A stretch of DNA of 64,000 nt from Atherinomorus stipes. Its lineage: Eukaryota > Chordata > Actinopteri > Atheriniformes > Atherinidae. Location of the stretch: positions 489,001 through 553,000 of the forward strand of contig JALJCO010003012.1 of the NCBI GenBank assembly GCA_023101725.1. Direction: 5' to 3'. How positions within the stretch are numbered: position 1 is the first letter of the stretch; every line of letters begins with the position of its first letter. The position numbers were made by a program, and so were the translations under genes. Below the pieces are notes generated by a model. It worked only from the letters and a program-made list of their open reading frames with translations, had not been told where the DNA came from and did not search any database. Shown here piece by piece: positions 22,671 to 34,475 of this stretch.

Positions 22671-25669
22671 TCCCCAATGGATTTCAATGGAGTTTAATGG
22701 GTTTATTGCTGTTCTTAAGTTACTTTTCCGGTTTTACTCACTGACAGTAATGGCTCAGGCTTCTTTTGAATTTCCAGTTAATGTTTAAAAGCTCACAAGG
22801 ACAGTGTTAGTTTATTTAAGGTTCCTAAAGATCCTGAATTTCATTGGAAGAGGATAAAATAGGTCGCTCTTACCGGTTAGTAGTCGGAGCCTCCTGCACG
22901 TCTCTGCTGGTAAAGTTCTCCTGTCTCCAGACACTTAACTTGACATGATGAGACTTTAACACATGGAACTGCAGTCACGTCTGCTGGAATATTCTTTCTC
23001 CACCAGTGTTTGCAACACAAAGCTGTGATGTCCAGCTGTGAACAGAGATGGCTGCTCCTTGGGTCTTCACGGGTCTTCTCGGACATCACAGGACTTTTCT
23101 GGCTGCTTCCAAGATGCACCCTTCCCTGCATCTTCATCTTTATAAACGGAAACAATTTAAAACTTGACTGGAACCATGTAAGTTGTTATCTTCTCTTTTG
23201 AAGGCTAATTATTTGCCGCGTGCTAGCGATTAGCCACAAGCTCACTGTTCCTCTCCATTGTCACTCCTGACTCTGCCTTGTACCGTGCTGGTCTTGGGCC
23301 ACTCGGTGCAGGTCTAAGCAGCTCTTTAACAGTTGTGGGTCCGCTTGGTGCTGTGCTGGTCCGCTCTTACAGTTCTGAGTTTGCTTGGAGTGGATCTTGC
23401 ATGCTGGAGCTGAATTGGGCGCTGGGAGGTCTTGGAGCTGTAGGGAGCTGATTTACAGTTCTAAAGTCTGATTCTAACCTGTAAGATCTGATATCCCCAT
23501 CATAGCATCATCAAACTGCTCTGAACTGGCTGGTGATCCCACCACACAAACCAGCTCCAGTCTAGCTGTTCTGGAGCATCTTTCATTTTCTCACCGCTTG
23601 GATTATATATGTAAAACAATGAACCAACTACAGGTGCTTCTACCCGTGACGTTGTGTCATGGAGAGGCTAATTGCTAACGGCTAGCAAGCTGGGCCTCCT
23701 TTACATCAAATATTTACATGAGTATTAGTCTGACTGACTTCTAACTGCACAGAACTACTTATTTTGTTTTTTTGTATTGCAAAATTACTTGAGGTTAAGG
23801 TTGTGTCATCAGCACTTTAAGCATTTATTAATACTCTCCACAACAAATAATGAATAAATGCTGTTGAAGTTAAAAAAAACTCCTAAATACAGATCTATCA
23901 AAGTTATTGCAAGAGACATTAAGCCAAATGAAAGGTAACAAAAGTTAACACGGGCTGAAATGCAGCCTGATGACTTGTGGATTGCAGCATGTCGCCAAGG
24001 TGTCCTGATAAAGCCACATGAAGTGATGTGCAAAGGGTGAGCAGGTTCCAAATACTAGCATGAAATGGTTCATAAACACATCATCACGATCATCTGATGT
24101 GCCTTCACTACAGTACATCACCACAAATGTGAAAAATGAGGTAAGGCCCACTTAAATAGTCCAACAATGATAAATACTTATTATTTTTTGTTCTTCTAGT
24201 TGAAGCAGTGCACACTGCGGTCACACGCAGCAGACTAGAGGGGCTCAGATTATCTAAAATCCATCTTATTTCAATGTGGATCATCAAAAGCTCTTTGTTA
24301 TCCATTTTTAATATAAGGAATCTGTGCCACAAAGAAGCAAGTTGGAAAAAAAGTAATTCCAGTTCCCCGTAACTTACTTACATCTCTGGTGGCACCTGCA
24401 TATGGCTGCTTCGCTGAACCTCAGCCATAGAAAGGGTGCAGAATGAGCCCCCCATCACATCCGAGGGCGACTGGATAACAAGTGTGAGGCAGTGAGAGAA
24501 AGGTGGAGAAAATAACCTCAATTTACACTCATTTTCACATTTCTTTGGCAAATGTTGCAACATATTGGGTTTTGCCGTTGCACAGCCTGCTTTCTGTCCG
24601 GTGTGTGTGCTTGTGTGAGGCATGTGTGGACAATGGGCAGACTCTCCTGCTCTCCTAGTTGTCCTAACCCCCTGTGGCGAGGCTGAATAACACACCTCAT
24701 CCCAGGCTTCTTTTCTCCTGCTCACTCATTTTCACACTCGCCTTTTCTCTTCTTCCAAAAGGCTGAGACAAAGGCAGGCCTGTGTTATTGCCATTTTGTT
24801 TGTGTGTGTGTGTTAATGTACGTGTGTATCTAGACGTCCTGTCTTGCTGCTCCTTCAGGAAATGGTGCATCAATGGGCTTTATGTAGATGTTTGAATAGC
24901 AGCCACCCAGGGTTTGTCTGTAAATTGCTGTTCCCATATTTCTGTCTGTCTTGTTTGTATTATACAGAAACTCAATGATAATGACCAAAAAAAAGTCTAT
25001 ACGTTCACAAAGTGTTCTTTAAAGGAGCACTTTCTGACTGCATACAGTGGATTACATACTTTTTCTCTTCATAATAAAGATTGAATGCAAGAATTTGCAA
25101 ATATTTCAAGCCCAAATACAGAAAACAACATGTACCGTAAATGGGAAAATTGACAAATTATGTTGCTTTGAAAGTGAAACAATTTTTGCACAGTAGAAAT
25201 TTAGTTAATACTCTCAGGTTTCCTGTTTCCATTTATCATTTGCCAGCAGTCTGAGCAGGTGATGGTTCTGGACTGCTTTCAAACCAGGTTTGTACATTAT
25301 ATTGATAAAACAAGCAGGACATTCCATGAAAAAATGCCATGTGAATGGCAGCTTATGCTGCTTCAAAGTATAATTTAGCAGTAAAAGGGCGTCTATTGAT
25401 GTCCAAGTCACATATAGCCAAACTAATTCACCCCCATACAATCACATGATTTTGGCCCATCAGCACAAATGTCAACTTGATGTTGGAGTATATTTGGGGT
25501 CGTTTGTATCATTGAAAGTTGCTTTTGGAAAAAATTCAAGGCCCGTGCAATCATTTCATCTACAAAATTGAGCATGAGGGCCAAGAGATCATAGCTGTCT
25601 AGGATCGATTTGTCTTTTCAACAATATTTAATCAATTTAAAGCATTTTTATTGCTGTTCGTTGCGTTTA
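22671..25669. other. Intergenic, probably partly repetitive, unclassified
   Basis: 22860-23200 and 25210-25500 have a look I associate with teleost interspersed repeats, but no terminal repeats, duplications or protein motifs could be found. No gene is supported. Frames up to 128 codons (22402-22788) overlap the SINE head and are chance. Confidence 0.35.
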
Positions 25670-26275
25670 CAGTTGTCCTCAAAATTATTCATACCATCCC
25701 ATTAAAGAAAAGGCTAAATTCACAATAGTAGTTCAAATAACAAGAAATCAAAGAAAGAAATGATAGATAAAAATTGACAAAATTATAATTTTGTAAAATA
25801 ATACTTTGCTTTTGAATTTTGGTTGAAAATAATAATAATAAAAAACCAAAAACAAACTGTCCAAGACACGTTAAAGCACTTTGCTCATGAACAGTGGACC
25901 AAAATACCTGTCAGCAGGTGAAAAAGTCTGATTGGATGTTACAGAAAACACCTGATTGCAGTGATTGCTCGACCCCCTTGAAAATGACCTGCTGCATCTC
26001 AAAGGGCTATCCATGTAATACATTTCAAATTGCTTCAAAGTGGTGCTCAAGAAAATTTTAGCCTCGGAGCCCCATCATGCTTTTTGTTTGATTTATTTTT
26101 TGTGTTTTTTTTTATATATATATCTTTTGAATCACAATTCAAAGTCAATGTCATGATTTTTCATTAAAAATTTTATTTATTATTATTTTTTGTCAATTTC
26201 AGCTTACTTCACTGGCAGCTGATTTTTTTTTTTTCAATCTTTAATGGGAGGGTATGAATAATATGAGGTTGACTG
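25670..26275. mobile_element. Tc1/mariner MITE, complete copy
   Basis: The ends are inverted repeats of about 38 bp: CAGTTGTCCTCAAAATTATT on the left and, reverse-complemented on the right, CAGTCAACCTCATATTATTC, both continuing through TTCATACC and TCCCATTAAAGA. TA flanks both ends (25668-25669 and 26276-26277). The 606-bp interior has no transposase. The right-hand 180 bp is repeated, inverted, at 60900-61078 and again at about 61332-61357. Confidence 0.8.
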
Positions 26276-27902
26276 TATATTTTTTATTTGACATTTTACC
26301 CAGCTTTCCAAATTTTCTAAAAGGCAGGGTTGTAAAAATGATTTATTTATTTAACAGGAAATAACTGTGTTAAGTGTAATCCTTTCTCCATCCATTCACT
26401 CTAAAAGCTAACACATGAGGAAATGTTGATCCTTCATTTCAGCCACTAATAGTGCGTCTTTTGATGTATTTTGCTGCCAGTAAAACCTAATCAGGATGCT
26501 TCCTATGTGACTCCTACACAAGCTAAGACTGCACCAAACACAAAGTTAAAACAGTAAAGACAGAAAACAGGCCCTTCATCACATTATTCTGCTGCAGTGT
26601 AATAAATTAAAAAGCATTTCTCTAATCCTGCTATAATAATATTTGATACGTGGTGGATTTGTTATTTATCACATAAAAATATAATGTTTTTTGATTAAAG
26701 CCATCCCTTGCTGACTCAGAAAGGACTGCTGCTTTAACAAGGACACAAATGATCAAAGACAGCTCCCAATCTACATATCTGTCAGTTTATCTCTCTGTCA
26801 AATTACCTCACACATCTCACATCTCTATGTAGCCATTACATCAGATTACGTGGCAATAAAAGGCAAATCATCATGAAATATTTTATCTAGATTCTCCTCT
26901 GCATTCTACAATTAATCCTTTACTTCCACCAATCTCTCCGATCTTGATGCCCGTCTCCGAGAACCATTTTATGCCCGCTTCAATTTTTCACAGGACTTGT
27001 GATGAAGTGCAATATTAAACCAGGTAGAATGCTCATTTTCTACTCATCAACAGGCCCAGCATGTGAACAGGAATTTCCTGTGGAGGAGTAGTAGAGGAAA
27101 CGGATCACCGAGTCTCCCTAAGGTCCTGCAGACTGATTAGGCTTTAGATAGGAGATCATCAATTCATACTGGGATCTATACTGGCCGTAATGACAGGGGA
27201 GTTTGTGTCTATGTACAGTACATGTGTGTTTGTGTTAGTGTGTGTTTGTGGGAGGGAGGAGGGGTGGTGGGAGATAGTCAATTAAAATGTGAGGCAGGCT
27301 AAAGAGAGTGATTATGTGCTGACCTTTCCAGCAGTTTTAGACACCCTGAGCGTGAAGGGGTTATAAGGGAACCTAAATGGAAACAGACACACAAGCACGC
27401 ACACACACTTAGAAATACAGACTCCCCGTACACAGCATGCCCTGTGGATTGAAATTAATTAAACTTCTAGGTGATTTAGTGGAGGCTGATTGGAAGCTAA
27501 TGTCCCTCTGACTGTTTACCTGCCCAAAGCTGAAACAACACACACCATATCTAATAGGCTGAGTAGGTGGAAGAGTGCACACCCATACACATGCACTGAC
27601 AAAGCTATCTGACGCACTACAGAGCAATTAAAGAACTTCCTCAGCTGAGATTGCGTGTGTTGCAAGAGAAATTGTAAGTATGACCAAGTGATGTGAGAGC
27701 TGAAAAGCTTGGACTTTATTCATGCTCTGGAAAAGTTTACAGGGAGTAAATTGTTACAGAAACTTAAGAAAACTTTGGTTTCAGGTTTCAACAAAAACCC
27801 TGTCTAAACTGTTATGAATGAAATAAAAATATAATAAATATAGCATGGAGAGACTTTAGAGTTCAGTGTCTGTTGTTTAAAAAATAATGAGCCAGTTAAA
27901 AG
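26276..27902. other. Intergenic, no gene seen
   Basis: AT-rich single-copy-looking DNA. 26700-27120 is complex and non-repetitive but has no distinguishing motif. GT-rich words around 27200-27260 are imperfect. Confidence 0.5.
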
Positions 27903-29039
27903 TAGAAGTGTTCGATTTTGTCTTTTTTCTTTACTGATATCCGATACTGTATACCAATATTGTCCACCTCTTAATTTCTGATCTCCAATATCATCAACTG
28001 ATATAATCAGTGCAAAAAACTGAGGTTGCATTTCTCACATTTTGAGAGATACAACTATATTCTACTCTGAGAGCAAAGATCCCAAAATAACCTGAGCTCA
28101 GTCAGACAAGTTCATTTTGCACATCTGGCTGCCATGTATCAGATACTAGCGGGCATTAGCCAAGATTTGGCTAATTATAATGTTTCTGACAACTTAGAGG
28201 TAGAATCCAAAGTGTCTCCCCATTTCTGTTTCATACACACCATTCAAAGTGAGAGCCCCTCCCCTCAGGCTAATGGCTGCATTGCTCCTCAGCCAAAGCC
28301 TCTCCCTCAAAGCTTGGTAGCAGGTGAAAGACAAACCAATATTGATCCTGGTTTATAAGCACGTACTTTCTAAAGCTCTTTTCGCTGCAGAGTACTTCCT
28401 TTTCCTTGCTGCGTCCACCATTTTTTTGAGAATTTGAGTGAATCTAGTGTTGGCTCCAGTCAATGAGGTAATCCCCACAGAAGGGCCACGCCCTTAGATT
28501 TGTCATTTGGTTGAAGATAAATACACGAATCTCCAACAAGAAGCATCCCAAATTTACCAAAACAAAGGGAAAAGACAAAATACAGTCAGGGAAAGAGGGA
28601 GTTGCAAATAGAGTCACCACTACATGATCAATAGAGGAGCAAAGGTGCGGATTGAGACAAATTTCACTGGCACGAGTCTAACGTTTACTTTCAGGGGGAA
28701 AACTCTGGATTCTAACTTTAACCAATAATTTAAAACCAGGCATGTTATAAGCAGCTTCAAGGCAAGTCAGTCTGTTGCAGCAGCAGCTGCACCATAGTCA
28801 CGTGACTCTCAAAGGAATGCTGGGATATGAACTTCTTCCACAATAACAGGGACTTTCCTACATGCTGGACCGCTGCTAATGGAACAAGATCTTGCCAGAT
28901 TTTGTAATGGGACAATTACATCTCGCGATATTTCGTTAGTTAAAATATCAATCCAAAAATAAATGATACTGATATTTTCACATTTTAATGCCGATATCAG
29001 CCGATAATATTGGTAGGCCGATAATATTGGATGTTTATT
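27903..29039. mobile_element. hAT-type non-autonomous element with perfect 8-bp duplication
   Basis: GTTAAAAG occurs at 27895-27902 and 29040-29047, flanking the element exactly. The left end TAGAAGTGTTCGATTTTGTC and the right end (reverse-complemented) AATAAACATCCAATATTATC are decayed forms of the teleost repeats reading 'tagggatgtccgat'. Subterminal GATATC/CCGATA words are present on both sides. The 1137-bp interior carries no transposase. The 8-bp duplication fits hAT. Confidence 0.7.
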
Positions 29040-29120
29040 GTTAAAAGGGAGCTGATAACAATCATGCAGAAACAATGAACAAATAAATTTAACACAAGTA
29101 TGGAAATTTGATGTATCCTA

Positions 29121-30034
29121 CACTGCCTGGACCAAAAAAAAAAAAGTGGCCACCTGGCTTTAAGTAAGCAAATAGGTATGAGCCTCCTATTGGATAATTA
29201 CTGCATAGGCAATTATATTTCAGATGGAAACAAGTTATTTAACCCCAACTGGTGCAATAAATTGCTTCTCATTTCCTAAACAACCATGTGGAAAGACACA
29301 TCCGTGGTGGTGGAAAAGATGTTAGTCTGTCTGAGAAGGGTCAAATCATTGGCATCAAGCAGAGAAAACATCTAAAGAGATTGCAGAAACTACTAAAATT
29401 GGTTAAGAACTGTCCAACGCATTATGAAAAACTAGAAGGATAGTGGACCATCGTCTTCCAGGAAGAAATGTGGCCGGAAAGGCAGATGAAGTGATGCAGC
29501 ATCATGCCTAGTGATACTGTATGAGCCTGTGGGGGGAGTGTGATGATCTGGGGTTGCTGCAGTTGCTCAGGTCTAGGTTCAGCAACAGCATGTGCTTAAA
29601 GAATGAGGTCAGCTGATACCTGAATATACTGAATGACCAGATTATTCCATCAATGGATTTTTCTTCCCTGATGATATGGCAATATTCCAAGGTGACAATA
29701 CCAGAATTCATTGGGTTCTCATTGTGAAAGACTGGTTCAGGGAGCATGAGACATCATTTTCACACATGGATTGGCCACCACTGAGAATCTTTGGGATGTG
29801 CTGGAGAAGGTTGTGTGCAGCAGCCAGACTCTACCATCATCAATGCAAGATCTTGGTTAATAAAAATTAATGCAACACGGGATGGAAATAAATCTTGTAA
29901 CATCGCAGAAGCTTACTGAAACAATGCCACAGCAAATGCGTGTCATAATCAAAGCTAAAGGCGGTCCAACTAATATTAGTGTATGACCTTTTTTTGTTTT
30001 CGGTGACAACTTCTTTTTTTTGGGCCAGGCAGTG
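29121..30034 (+). mobile_element. Tc1/mariner transposon, internally deleted, both ends present
   Basis: The left end CACTGCCTGGACC plus an A run follows TA (29119-29120). The right end is the inverted copy, ...GGGCCAGGCAGTG, ending 30034, and both are followed internally by GTGGCCACC / GGTGACAAC. The element is about 0.9 kb instead of the usual 1.3-1.7 kb. Transposase pieces run on the plus strand. It lies 81 bp from the hAT element and 215 bp from a second Tc1 relic of opposite orientation. Confidence 0.85.
29331..29880 (+). pseudogene. Tc1-like transposase, broken
   Basis: VSLSEKGQIIGIKQ (29331-29372) matches the N-terminal helix-turn-helix region of Tc1 transposases. Near 29535-29565 a GSVMIWG block marks the catalytic core. 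[19 protein letters not shown] (within 29727-29783), preceded by GDN, matches the segment after the second catalytic aspartate. The usual SPDLNPIE (third acidic residue) is shifted out of frame, several stops are present, and the stretch between the N-terminal and core parts is deleted. It encodes no active enzyme. Confidence 0.75.
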
Positions 30035-30249
30035 TGTTATACACAGTTCGAAAGCCTGATTAGTCACCTTTCAATAAAATGCTTCTGTGGAATGAGTAAA
30101 TCAGCTTAACATGTTGTTTGTACCCTAAAAGTTACTGCCAAAATTCCATGGAATATTTCCTCACTGGTGTTTCCTCTTTTTTCCCTTCGTATTCTTGGTG
30201 GTTTGGATGGCTGTTCTCTCCTACAGTAATAAGAAAAAAAACAACAGAA

Positions 30250-30512
30250 AATGTCCATTTCTACATTTATTTATTTTACACAATCAGGGACCTCTAGTCT
30301 GTGGAAGAGTCATAACCAGCCAGAACAGCTTAGCACCTCCCTGGTCACCAACCTGCTCACATGTTGCTGCGGGATGGCAACCTAAGAGGATTCTTCAACC
30401 AGGTTAACCAGTGTGGTTGAGTTAGTCACTCCAGCATGTACAGTATGTCTAAGCTCATCCCACAAGTGGTCAACGGGGTTAAATTCTGCACTCATTGCAG
30501 ACCATTCAAAAT
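30250..30512 (-). pseudogene. Tc1-like transposase C-terminus, solitary relic
   Basis: On the minus strand from about 30504 the frame reads FEWSAMSAEFNPVDHLW then DELRHTVHAGVTN. This matches the 'SPDLNPIEHLWDEL' block bearing the third catalytic residue. After a stop at 30382 the DNA still follows the family to about 30250 (CCATCCCGCAGCAACATG, GGTTGGTGACCAG as complement). No terminal repeats remain nearby. It is a different Tc1 family from the element at 29121-30034. Confidence 0.75.
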
Positions 30513-31299
30513 CTTTATTGTCATTGTCCAGAGAACATTTGTAGATGCAAATCTGCACAATAAAGCCTGGCCTCTTTGTAAAGGAAAATAAAATGCAAAT
30601 GGTTATTTTCAAATGTTCATATTATTGGTAAGTGAGAGACTGAAATAAAAAGGGAACTGCAGAAAACAATCCTGCAAAGTAAAAGTCTCCTCTTATGATT
30701 ACAGTAGGTGGCTGTTGAGCACTAAAAGTAGATATTCTGCAACACAAAACAAAGCATAGCATCATGACAAATTTCAGCCGCATAGTGCTTCTTGACTGAA
30801 AGTTGCATATCGACATTACAGAGGAGGGCCCTCACACTGAATATCAAGTTTTCCAGAGTGAAAACACCAAACCAAAGTGGGAGAACGTGGAAAGCAATTT
30901 GTTTAACAAGTGAGTATCCAATTATTCAGTTAGATCAAAAGAAAAAGTACTTGTGATATTTCTTTTACAGATAGATTAGTAACTTTATTACAGTTTTTCT
31001 TCAGAAGTCAGAGAACATGAAGCAGTTTCAGATCTATTCAACTGTCAAAAGAGTTTCCTGGGGAATCAATTCTGCATGTCCTTAAATGGAAACCTTAACA
31101 TTTCATCCATGGCTCAGAAACTGGCTATTGTCAGTAAATTATTGCGTGAGCTGTTTTGGTCAAAACATTTAGATATTCTGAACCACAGCAATCAACTCTG
31201 GAAATATTCCACATATACAAATGTCTGTTTTGGTCTGCTTATTGTTGACACTGTTTACTATAAAAGGATGCCAGTTTTGTGTGGTTGAGTGCTGTGAAT
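30513..31299. other. Intergenic, no gene seen
   Basis: AT-rich, no recognisable repeat or coding content. Frames of 64-70 codons are unsupported. Confidence 0.5.
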
Positions 31300-31560
31300 G
31301 TTGTGTATCACACTGAGGTTCACCCATCTTAACAGGAAGTTAAATGCTACGGGTCTAAATGAATCTGTTACGCACCGTCTCCTCACAGCAAGAAGGTTTG
31401 AACCACTATGGCGCCTTTCTGCAGGAAGTTTGCATGTTTTCTTTTCTCCCCATAGTCCCAAAACAGGCATGTTAGGCTAATTTGTGATTCTAAATTCACC
31501 ATTGAAGTGAGTGTTGGTGGTTGTTTGTTGCTGACCTGCCTCTCACCTAGCAGGTGGGAA
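31300..31560. repeat. Degenerate copy of a common teleost interspersed repeat
   Basis: The word order CTCACAGCAAGAAGGTT, AGTTTGCATGTTTTC, CCCAAAACAGGCATG, TTTGTGATTCTAAATT and GACCTGCCTCTC follows a repeat very frequent in fish genomes, often seen as 'ctcacagcaagaaggtcctgggttc' ... 'ggcgacctgtccaggg'. The copy is strongly decayed. Class is uncertain (LINE 3' part or SINE). Confidence 0.45.
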
Positions 31561-34196
31561 ACACATCCCCCTCCTTTAACTTATTTAAGCAAATATAGAA
31601 AATGTATGAATGACAATCATTTTCAATAAATTAAAAGGAATGAAGATAAAAAAAAACATGCCATTGAAGTATATTAAAAAACAAAACATATTAATTTCTG
31701 ATCAAGCAGAAATCAAGCAGAAGCTAATATGAAATTTTAAAATGGTATATTTAGATCCTTTAAACAAACATTTTACATGACAGCCTTCAGGAAAAACAAA
31801 CAAACAAACAAAAACGTTTATATTTCTGCTCAGAGTTTGAACATTATAGACAGATGAATGTATTTATATCTCAAAGCCATGGGTTACGACATGGCCCTGA
31901 CATACAGCGTCACACTATGTGGCAAAGGTGTGTTTTGCTGTTTGCATGGTTTGATAATTTTGTTCACATGTTTCAAGTTTTAAGTAATTTGTGCACATGA
32001 TAAAATGAATATATATCTGGAGTCAGTGCAGCTGAAATAAAAAGCCATATGTAATATAGGCGTCATGCACCATGAGTGTGGAGTGTAGGGAGAGAGACTC
32101 TATGGCATTTAACTGATAATTTCAATGCACAGGAAAAAGTAGCATACTGTCAGTATTTTAGGGAACTAAAACTAAAAATAGTTTTATTCTTATTTTCTTG
32201 ATTTAGAGTGAGAATACACATTAGTGTATAAGCCTGTTAGTGGAGTAAGAGGCTGATCTGCTGCAAAACTACAAATTTAATAAAACACACAAATCAATTG
32301 TATCTCGTGTGCACAAATGTGACATTTAGATTACATTTATTCAAGAATGGAGTCAAAGGAAAGAAAAGAAAAAGGAAATATTTTGAGAGGTTAGTTGATT
32401 TAGGTTAATTAATATTCAAATAACTATTCAAACTTACTAAAATACTTCTAAAATTACACATACTGCTGAATTATCCTTAAAACAGCCTCAACTGCTGTGA
32501 TTATTAATGTGATGAATCTGCTAAAAGGGCAACGACTAATTTCTACCAATGACATCGTCACCTGTCTTGCATAAGCCAAAACATTCACAACTCCCATTCA
32601 AGAAAGTTGATTCTTTAAAACCCTCTGTGCTTTCTGCTAATGTGCAGCAAAGGGTCGAAAAAAAGACACTAGATGGTGATAAATAGAAGAAGTGAGAGAC
32701 GGGGGGCCGTGATAAAGGGAAGAATAGCAGCAGACAGTGAAGGTGGACGTCCTGTGTGGGAGACAATCAGCTCGCAGGTTGGCTGTCCTTTACGACTCTC
32801 AGGGCTCATAATAACCCTGCTAAACGTTTATATTAACACAGCATATCAGCCTTGCCATCAAAGCAGTCAATGATAGAGAAAAAAAGCACACGTAATTATA
32901 CCTGGGCCTGGAAATGAACTGTCGTTAGTTTCATACACATTGGGAGGGAGGGAGGAGAAACGTGAGAAAAGCAGCGAGAGAAGCAAAATCTAATTTACCC
33001 CTTCAAATCACATTCATAGGCTGGGACTGCTGGGGACCTCCTGAGAGGAAAAGATGACAGAGAGACAGAGAGAGAAAGACTTAGGAGGTTGAAAAGGTCA
33101 GGGGACCTCAGCTTATGGGAGATAGCCAAATATTATGTTAATATGGACTCCGTTTTACATACAGAGCTAATCAGCGTGGCCCAGAATTAAAGGGGCAGAT
33201 AATTAATTCTAGAGTAAAGGGTTATCCTACTCGTCTATTGTCTTGGCAGGAAAGAGGAGGGCAGAGTGAGAGAGGGGGGATGAAGAAAGGGTGAGGAGTC
33301 CCTCAGCCTGTGTTGAACATGCAATGATAAGGGACGAGCTGGGACACGGGCGGTGGGGGGTGGTGGGGGGCACGAAGAGGAGAGGAGGGGATTCAAAAGA
33401 AGAAAGTGCAAAAGTATGTTGGATGGAAGTCACACACAAAGGCAAATCTTACAAAAGTGAGGGAACAATGTCTGCAAGGGTGATTTTTTTTTTCACCTCC
33501 TTCACATCTATTCTCTCATTTCTTTCATTTGGGAGGGAGGGAGACATATGAAGGATGAACCGGCTCGTTTGGACAAGTTGGGTGACCAATGCATCCAAAG
33601 GTGTGATAATGGTCTTTGATAAGTGTGCTTGATATATATGCTGTCAGCAGCGTTGTGAAGTATGGGGTAAAGGTGTTCAACTTGAAAGTAATCTGTCTTA
33701 ACAGATAGTACGAGTCAGTGAATCATGCTGAGGCCAAAATCTAATTTTTCTCTTACAAAAAGTGCAAATAAATGACAGAAGGGTGAGATGACTTGATTTG
33801 TTTCTGATGCAGTTTCACATGATTGCTTCTCTTGTTTCAGGATGGTGTTTCCTCTTTGACTTGATGGGAGCGAATTGTTAAAAAAAAAAAAAATGCTGCT
33901 GCTTTCTAATCATATTACATTTCCTGGGTACTGTAAACTATATCTATCTTTTATATCTATGTTTTTTTTTTCTTTACCCAAATAATGCCAACAAGAGAAC
34001 ATTTATAATGATTTTGCATAACATAAATGTCCTCATAAGCTGTCAACAGGGAAAGTTTCAAGGTGATATCAGTAGTTTTCTTCATTTTTTTCAAGATTAT
34101 AATTTCCAATTCATTTTTTTGTAACAGATTTTTTGCAAAATATATACAATTTTTACAAAATGGTTACATTTTTTCCAGTTTTTTTTTTTTTTCCAA
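31561..34196. other. Intergenic; candidate conserved element near 32760-32930; G4 motif at 33341-33370
   Basis: 32760-32930 has non-repetitive sequence with ACACGTAATTATACC. 33040-33400 is purine-rich. A poly-A run of 13 lies near 33880. No coding feature is supported. Confidence 0.35.
33341..33370 (+). other. G-quadruplex-type motif
   Basis: Runs GGG, GGG, GGGGGG, GGGGGG are separated by 4-base loops (acac, cggt, tggt), satisfying the standard G3 N1-7 pattern on the plus strand. Formation in the cell is not shown. Confidence 0.6.
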
Positions 34197-34475
34197 TGGA
34201 ATCAGCTCCCCCTCATGAGACAATCCTCCTCTCTGTCCATTCTTAAAACTCGTCTTAAAACCTATTTTTATTCTTTAGCTTTCAACACAGCATGAGAGAC
34301 TTTCCGTTTTTGTGTTTTGTTGTTTTAGTTCCTGGTTTTATTTGTTTTAAATTATTTTTACTTATTTGTTTTCAATTGTTTTATTCCTTTAAATCATTTC
34401 CTTGGAGTGTACAGCACTTTGTTCCAACTGTAGTTGTTTTAAAAGGCTTTATAAATAAAGCTGAGTAGAGTCTAT
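34197..34475 (+). mobile_element. L2-type LINE, 3' end with RT-ORF C-terminus
   Basis: From 34197 the frame gives WNQLPLMRQSSSLSILKTRL then KTYFYSLAFNTA and a stop (34293-34295). This is the conserved extreme C-terminus of L2-type ORF2 proteins (WN-LP...SL--FK-RLKT-F--LAF). The 3' UTR contains GTACAGCACTTTGTTCCAAC and ends in TATAAATAAAGCTGA, a usual L2 tail. The 5' side is truncated and preceded by T-rich sequence. Confidence 0.85.

Noticed and set aside
22790..23815. TTAA-flanked element
   Set aside because: TTAA sites exist near both ends, but the adjoining sequences are not inverted copies of each other.
24990..25620. Mariner-type relic
   Set aside because: Sequence feel only; no terminal repeats or transposase motif could be found.
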